The translations under genes and the position numbers were made by a program. A DNA stretch of 64,000 nucleotides from Chrysophaeum taylorii (lineage: Eukaryota > Sar > Pelagophyceae > Pelagomonadales > Pelagomonadaceae): the NCBI GenBank assembly GCA_029834535.1, contig JAQMWT010000360.1, positions 62,001 through 126,000 on the forward strand, written 5' to 3'. Positions 59,490 to 64,000 of this stretch are shown one piece after another. Within the stretch, counting starts at the first letter, position 1, and each line of letters opens with the position of its first letter. Under the pieces are notes generated by a model that did no database searches, was not told where the DNA came from, and saw only the letters and a program-made list of their open reading frames with translations.

Positions 59490-61901
59490 ATGGAGAGCGA
59501 AGGGTTGTGTCGTCCAAGCGGAAGGTGTCGCAAGGATCTTGTGTTGTCGGTGAGCTACGGGCTCGTGGCTGCGGCGATGTGCACGCCCGTGATGACGTCG
59601 TTCGCGTGCATAATCTTTGGGGATCCGTTTTTCGCGCCATACATGCCCCAGCTGGTGAAACTGGTGTTGTTCTCGGCGGCGATCCACCAGTTGTGTTACG
59701 TCGGGTTCTCGACCCTGCCCTTCGCCGTCGGCCAGGTCCAGGACGCGGGTTTAGTGTTTTTGTCGTCGATGGCGCGCGCGATCGTGGCGACGCCGTCCGA
59801 ATCGCCGAGATCGACGCTGGCGGCTTGCCTGTGGACCCTCGGGGCCGCGACCGCGCTCCTCGGCGGGATGCTGGTTGTCGTGGGAAAGCTGCGGTTCGCA
59901 TCGATCGCCCAGTACCTTCCCGTGCCGGTGGTGGGCGGTTACCTCGCGTACATCGGGTTCTACTGCGGCCAGGCGGGGCTGGCGATGACGAGCGGGGTGG
60001 AGCTCGTGCGACTGGGCGACTGGTGGAAGCTCTGGGATGCGGGGTGCCTCGCCCACGTCGCCCCTGGGGTTGTTGTGGCGGTCGCCATCAAGATGGTCGC
60101 GAGGAGCGCCAAGGCGCGGACGGCTAAAGCCGTCGTCATACCGGGCGTTCTCGCGGTCGTCGCGGTTATTTTCTACGCGTGTTTGTATTTCGCGAACGCG
60201 ACGCTCGAGGAGGCGCGGGACGAGGGGTGGGTCGGCCCCAAAACGCCGCCGGCCGGCGGTCCGTTTGCGCCGTGGAGGTTGTATCGAGGTAAATCGAAGG
60301 CAGCAAAAATCGTCTGGGAGACGTTGCCGCGAATCGCGACGACCTGGATCGGCATGGTTGTTGTTGTCGCGTTCTCGAGCAGCCTGGACGTCGCTGCGAT
60401 CGAGATGGAGCTGGGGCGACCCCTCGATTACGACTCGGAGCTTCGTACGGTTGGGTTGGGAAATTTGGCCTCGGGTATTTTTGGCGGTTACTCGGGGAGT
60501 TACATTTTTTCTCAGACGATTCTCAACATGCGATCCAAGGTCGCCGACCGGCTGTCGGGCCTGGTGGTCGCGGGCGTCGAGCTCGCTCTCGTGTTCGTGA
60601 TTCCCGTGGCGCCCACGTCCGTCATGCCGACGTGCGCCTTCGGCGGAACCCTCCTGTTGATCGCGTTGGAACTCGTCGACGAGTGGCTTTGGAAGGCGAG
60701 GACTAAGTTCTCGCGATCGGAGTACGCGGTCGACGTCTTGACCTTCGTCGCCATTCACGCCCTCGGGTTGGAAGCCGGGTTTGCGACGGGTCTTGTTGTC
60801 GCGGCGGTCGCTTTCGCCGCCACCCACGGTCCGTCGAACGCCTTCAAGTGCGAGAGCTCGAATACGACCAAGTCGGTCGTGGTGCGTAACTTCGAACAAC
60901 GAGCTTTCCTCACCTCTGCCGTCCACAAGGGTCAGATTGCCGTCCTCGAGTTGAGGGGTTTTGTGTTTTTTGGGGCCGCGGCCACCCTCCTCGCGCGCTT
61001 CCGGTCTGTCTTCCGCCTCGGAGACGGCCCTTCCCTCGACGACGGCTCCGCTTCGTGGTACGGTCGGCGGCGTCGTCGACGCGACAAGCCGAGGGCCTAT
61101 TCTAATTTGATATCCGAACCGCCGAAATTCGCGGTCCTCGATTGCTCCGACTTTGCGGGCGTCGACGCCACGGCTGCCAGGGCCTGCTTCGTACCTCTCC
61201 TCCGAGAACTCAGAGACGCCGACAGCTCGCTGCTGTTCGCGGCCCTCGAAGACGACGTCAACGCGACGCTCGCCGCTCACGGCGTCAGCCTCGACCCCGC
61301 GTGCGTGTTTAAGACCCTCGACTCGGCCCTCGAAGCGGCGGAGGAGCGTCTTCTTCTTGTTGAAGCGGCGACCACATCACTAGGTTCTCCTTCTCCCCCT
61401 CTCGGCGGCGGCGGCGGCGGAGGAGGAGGAGAATCGTCGTCGTCGGAAGGGCTCGAACGCGTCCTCTCGGAACACTTGAGCGAGGATCCGACGCTCGAGG
61501 CGCTCTCGGACCTCGGCGTCTACTTCGTCCGCACCGCGTATGCTGCCGGTTCGTATTTGTTCGACGCCGGCCACGCCCCCGAACGCCTCTTCTTCCTCGT
61601 GGCTGGCGTCGTCGACCTCGAGCTCCTCGACGACCGACGCGCGTGCCGCCGCATCCTCCGCGTCACCCGCGGCGGCGTCTGCGGCGAACTCAACTTTTTC
61701 CTCAAACGACCCCAGAGGTTTTCCGCGCGCTGCGACACTCCCTGCGACGTTTATGTTCTTCACCGAAAGGCCGCGGCCGAGATGCGGGCAAAGCACCCCG
61801 ACCTTTTCGTTCTCGTCCAGACCGCCCTCCTCAAGACCCTCTGCCTCCAGGTCGAGGACTCCATCGGCTCCGCCGTCCACGCGACCCTCCTCCATCACTA
61901 G
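59490..61901 (+). CDS. SLC26/SulP anion-type transporter with STAS and cyclic-nucleotide-binding domains
   Basis: ATG to TAG, 803 residues. The first ~450 hold about ten to twelve membrane spans in SulP order: VLSVSYGLVAAAMCTPVMTSF, LYVGFSTLPFAVGQVQD-like, PVPVVGGYLAYIGFYCGQAGL, FSSSLDVAAIEMELGRPLDYDSEL, LGNLASGIFGGYSGSYIFSQTILN and TFVAIHALGLEAGFATGLV. Residues ~475-640 form a STAS domain (GQIAVLELRGFVFFGAAATLL.., FAVLDCSDFAGVDATAA). A Gly/Ser linker coded by GGC repeats precedes a cyclic-nucleotide-binding-type fold at ~680-790 (GSYLFDAGHAPERLFFLVAGVVDL, GGVCGELNFFLKRPQRFSA). The G-E-L phosphate-cassette start is present, but the usual R-x-A becomes R-F-S-A. SulP-STAS-CNB proteins include yeast vacuolar Vsb1. 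Substrate unknown. Confidence 0.92.
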   Translation: MESEGLCRPSGRCRKDLVLSVSYGLVAAAMCTPVMTSFACIIFGDPFFAPYMPQLVKLVLFSAAIHQLCYVGFSTLPFAVGQVQDAGLVFLSSMARAIVATPSESPRSTLAACLWTLGAATALLGGMLVVVGKLRFASIAQYLPVPVVGGYLAYIGFYCGQAGLAMTSGVELVRLGDWWKLWDAGCLAHVAPGVVVAVAIKMVARSAKARTAKAVVIPGVLAVVAVIFYACLYFANATLEEARDEGWVGPKTPPAGGPFAPWRLYRGKSKAAKIVWETLPRIATTWIGMVVVVAFSSSLDVAAIEMELGRPLDYDSELRTVGLGNLASGIFGGYSGSYIFSQTILNMRSKVADRLSGLVVAGVELALVFVIPVAPTSVMPTCAFGGTLLLIALELVDEWLWKARTKFSRSEYAVDVLTFVAIHALGLEAGFATGLVVAAVAFAATHGPSNAFKCESSNTTKSVVVRNFEQRAFLTSAVHKGQIAVLELRGFVFFGAAATLLARFRSVFRLGDGPSLDDGSASWYGRRRRRRDKPRAYSNLISEPPKFAVLDCSDFAGVDATAARACFVPLLRELRDADSSLLFAALEDDVNATLAAHGVSLDPACVFKTLDSALEAAEERLLLVEAATTSLGSPSPPLGGGGGGGGGESSSSEGLERVLSEHLSEDPTLEALSDLGVYFVRTAYAAGSYLFDAGHAPERLFFLVAGVVDLELLDDRRACRRILRVTRGGVCGELNFFLKRPQRFSARCDTPCDVYVLHRKAAAEMRAKHPDLFVLVQTALLKTLCLQVEDSIGSAVHATLLHH

Positions 61902-61925
61902 AAGGAAGGAGGTCTCGAAATTATA

Positions 61926-64000
61926 TTAAATAGCTGTAGTAAATTGGAGGACGTACCGGATGCGGTGCTGAGCTGGGTCGTAGATCAGATACTCGTTGTG
62001 GCGGAAGGAGGACGACTGATGGTACGGGCTCTTGACGAGGTCGCCTCGCGGCACCACGACGCGGTTGCCGTCGATGGTCAGAACCGCGTCCTTCGAAGGG
62101 TCGGGATGCATCACCCCGCGCGCCACCACGCAGTCCGCCTTCCCCGGCGCCTTCGCCAAGGTCGGGTCGTCGCTCGTGATCGAGTGCTCGACCCCCAGCG
62201 CGGCCTCCACCAAAAACATCACAATCTTCCCGCCACCCGCGCCCGCGTACATCAATGACTTCTCGTGGGCGTCGGCCAGATATATCCCCTTCCCCACCCG
62301 ACCCCCCGAATGCGGCATGATCCGCAGTCCGCTCTTCAATACGGCCGCGACCGCCGCGACCCGCGTCCCGTGCCACAGAAGCCGCCGGTTTCCGATACCT
62401 TCTGCAGCGCCAAAGGTTTCGCCATGCCGGTTCACCCGGAACACCGCCTCCAGCTTCAATCTGGTCGACGGAGACTTCTTTACGTACGTCTCGATCAGCT
62501 CGTATTCGCGACGCGTCGGCGCCTCCAAATCAACCCGCAGCGACTCGTAGCGTTGATCGAGCGGGTGCTGCTGCTTCGAGGAGGACGAGCTCTCCTTCAT
62601 CGCGGCCTGCGCCGTCTCGATGTCTTCGAGCGTCTCGAGCATCTCGAACTTCTTCGCCAACAATTCTTCCGCGTCGATTCGCGGCGGTTTCCGACGCCCG
62701 AACGCGTGAGGAATCAAAGTGTAAAACTCGCTCGTCAGCTCGTCTACGAGATGCGTCTTTTTCGTACCCACGACCGCTTTGAGCCGAACCAACACATCCC
62801 GGCCCCGCTGCACCTGAGCTTTCGAGAGCGCCCCTAATGGCAGTCGTTTCGCGTCGATCTCGAGATCTGCCATCGCCGACGCGAACACGTCCTCGTTAAA
62901 TATCAAGGATACGAACTCTTTCGTGCGCGAATCCAGCGACGAGCCGCCGGAACTACTGTCTGCCGTCGTTGTTGTCGTCTTCGGAGCCTCGACTACCGTG
63001 TACTTGCCGGCTTTGGGTTCGAAATCCTCGCCCCACGAGTTTCCCGTCTTGGACCGAAAGTACTTCCGAAACTCCTTCGCCGCCTCTCCGGGGGTCGTCG
63101 GACCTACTTGCTGCTGTTGCCCCGGCTCGCCGACGCGGCCCCACCGCTTGTGCAAGACGACCCCCGCCCTCGTCTCCACGAGCTGCACCTTGATAAACTT
63201 GTTCGCGTTCGTTCGGAGGTCGGTTTGGTTCAACGTCGCGTCGTATCCGCCGCGCACCGCGCCGGCCCTCAAAAAGGCCGGCGCCGCGGAGTCCACCGTC
63301 GTCGTCGTCGTCGTCAAAACTGCCTCAGCGGGGACTCCCTGCTGCCGCCGCCGGATAGGCCGTTCCATGCCCGTCGACGTGTTCGTCTGCGCGCAAGTTG
63401 CCAGGTCAACTTTGTACGAGAAACCAGAAGATTCGGACGTCACGAAACGCGTGCTCAGGCCTCTATTTTGCTGGAAACTCGCGTACACCTCCTCGACCTC
63501 CGCGCTATTACTCTCGTCGTAGTCATACCACCCATCCGGCTGACCGCGCGGATCGTTCTGGAGGTAGTACTGCCACGATGCCTCGTCGGCACCAGCAGCG
63601 CGATACGCGTTGAGATACTCGTACTTTCCTATTTTCTTGTTCCCTGCCGCATTCTTCCGATCCGCCCATTCGTACCCGCTTTTTTCCAGAAACTTGGCCT
63701 CAAACACCGCCGCACCCTCGGCCTCGGATCCAAAGGGACCGTCAAGTTTACCCTGCCCCGAGGTTCCCGTCCGGCCCCATCGCGCGAAGCACCAGAACGA
63801 CGACGACGACGACGTATCCGCGACGAGCTGCAGAAGGTAATACTTGTCCGAATTCTTTGTCGGCTCCACGAGGGCGAGCCGGGCGTCGAAGTCCTCGTGC
63901 ACTCGGACGCGCTGCGCGACCGACGCGTCCACGACTCCCAGACCTTTGTCGACGACGCCCCGAGCCTTCGCGTCGGGGCTCGAGACGCCCGAAAGACCCG
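61926..64000 (-). CDS. Poly(ADP-ribose) polymerase with WGR-WWE-WGR-PRD-CAT order (5' part outside window)
   Basis: The frame stays open to the right edge, so the true start is outside; the GTG near 63932 is not taken as start. Domains N to C: WGR 1 (WCFARWGRTGTSGQGKL..F..KFLEKSGYEWADR); a WWE-like domain (SWQYYLQNDPRGQPDGWYDYDES); WGR 2 (FIKVQLVETRAGVVLHKRWGRVGE..FRKYFRSKTGNSW); the alpha-helical regulatory domain (FVSLIFNEDVFASAMADLEID, LPLGALSKAQVQRG); and the catalytic domain. Its triad is complete: His in LLWHGTR (~62.37 kb), Tyr in GKGIYLAD (~62.28 kb), Glu in HNEYLIYD (~61.99 kb), so it should make chains rather than single ADP-ribose. WGR and PRD place it with DNA-break-activated PARP1-3; WWE is usual in other PARPs. 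Its stop lies 24 bases from the convergent SulP stop. Confidence 0.93.
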   Translation of the reverse strand, partial: GLSGVSSPDAKARGVVDKGLGVVDASVAQRVRVHEDFDARLALVEPTKNSDKYYLLQLVADTSSSSSFWCFARWGRTGTSGQGKLDGPFGSEAEGAAVFEAKFLEKSGYEWADRKNAAGNKKIGKYEYLNAYRAAGADEASWQYYLQNDPRGQPDGWYDYDESNSAEVEEVYASFQQNRGLSTRFVTSESSGFSYKVDLATCAQTNTSTGMERPIRRRQQGVPAEAVLTTTTTTVDSAAPAFLRAGAVRGGYDATLNQTDLRTNANKFIKVQLVETRAGVVLHKRWGRVGEPGQQQQVGPTTPGEAAKEFRKYFRSKTGNSWGEDFEPKAGKYTVVEAPKTTTTTADSSSGGSSLDSRTKEFVSLIFNEDVFASAMADLEIDAKRLPLGALSKAQVQRGRDVLVRLKAVVGTKKTHLVDELTSEFYTLIPHAFGRRKPPRIDAEELLAKKFEMLETLEDIETAQAAMKESSSSSKQQHPLDQRYESLRVDLEAPTRREYELIETYVKKSPSTRLKLEAVFRVNRHGETFGAAEGIGNRRLLWHGTRVAAVAAVLKSGLRIMPHSGGRVGKGIYLADAHEKSLMYAGAGGGKIVMFLVEAALGVEHSITSDDPTLAKAPGKADCVVARGVMHPDPSKDAVLTIDGNRVVVPRGDLVKSPYHQSSSFRHNEYLIYDPAQHRIRYVLQFTTAI

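Noticed and set aside
59751-61280. 509-codon minus-strand frame over the SulP gene
   Set aside because: Arg/Glu/Gly-rich mirror of the transporter codons; no domain.

Overview
This is nuclear DNA of a eukaryote, most likely a photosynthetic stramenopile (heterokont alga, perhaps pelagophyte-like) or another alga with a secondary red plastid. The genes are GC-rich, mostly single-exon and packed on both strands. They include HECT ligase, chromodomain remodeller, Arp2/3, eIF2B and PARP genes. The cysteine synthase carries a hydrophobic leader ending in an A-F-A-F motif, the 'ASAFAP'-type signal of secondary-plastid import. The species assignment is inference; plastid targeting rests on that one leader.

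Layout. 1-10.8 kb is gene-dense: a HECT E3 ligase running off the left edge, a small coiled-coil gene divergent from a short-chain dehydrogenase, a microsatellite-rich gap, a CHD-type chromatin remodeller and a 40-cysteine small protein. 11.0-13.9 kb holds a decayed, unidentified coding region on the minus strand. 14.1-21.0 kb holds cysteine synthase, ARPC1, two tandem ankyrin-like paralogues and an epimerase-like enzyme. 21.2-30.3 kb is repeat-rich: a broken Ty1/copia fossil (about 22.0-27.4 kb) carrying two near-identical ~355-bp SINE-like insertions in opposite orientation, then an intact 5-formyltetrahydrofolate cyclo-ligase gene, then LINE 3' fragments. 31.0-46.0 kb is gene-dense again: two F-box proteins, an NYN-nuclease pseudogene, a sedolisin (TPP1-like) convergent with eIF2B-alpha, a secretory glycosyltransferase-like protein, a small basic/Cys-rich gene and a PHD-finger/FkbM-methyltransferase fusion. 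46.2-59.1 kb is repeats: long AAAG and AAAT microsatellites, a cluster of LINE tails joined to a nearly full-length LINE (48.3-54.4 kb, minus strand), and three copies of a ~1.05-kb unit whose fourth copy lies at 32.9-34.0 kb. 59.5-64 kb holds a SulP-STAS-cyclic-nucleotide-binding transporter and a PARP running off the right edge.

The genes do not form one pathway; the window is a normal chromosome segment. Most notable are: the remodeller tail with a SUMO-interaction-like motif and a textbook PCNA-interacting peptide; the PHD-FkbM fusion; the WGR-WWE-WGR PARP; the young SINE-like family with clear target-site duplications; and the four-copy ~1-kb unit built from CAGTAAGT arrays plus hairpins.
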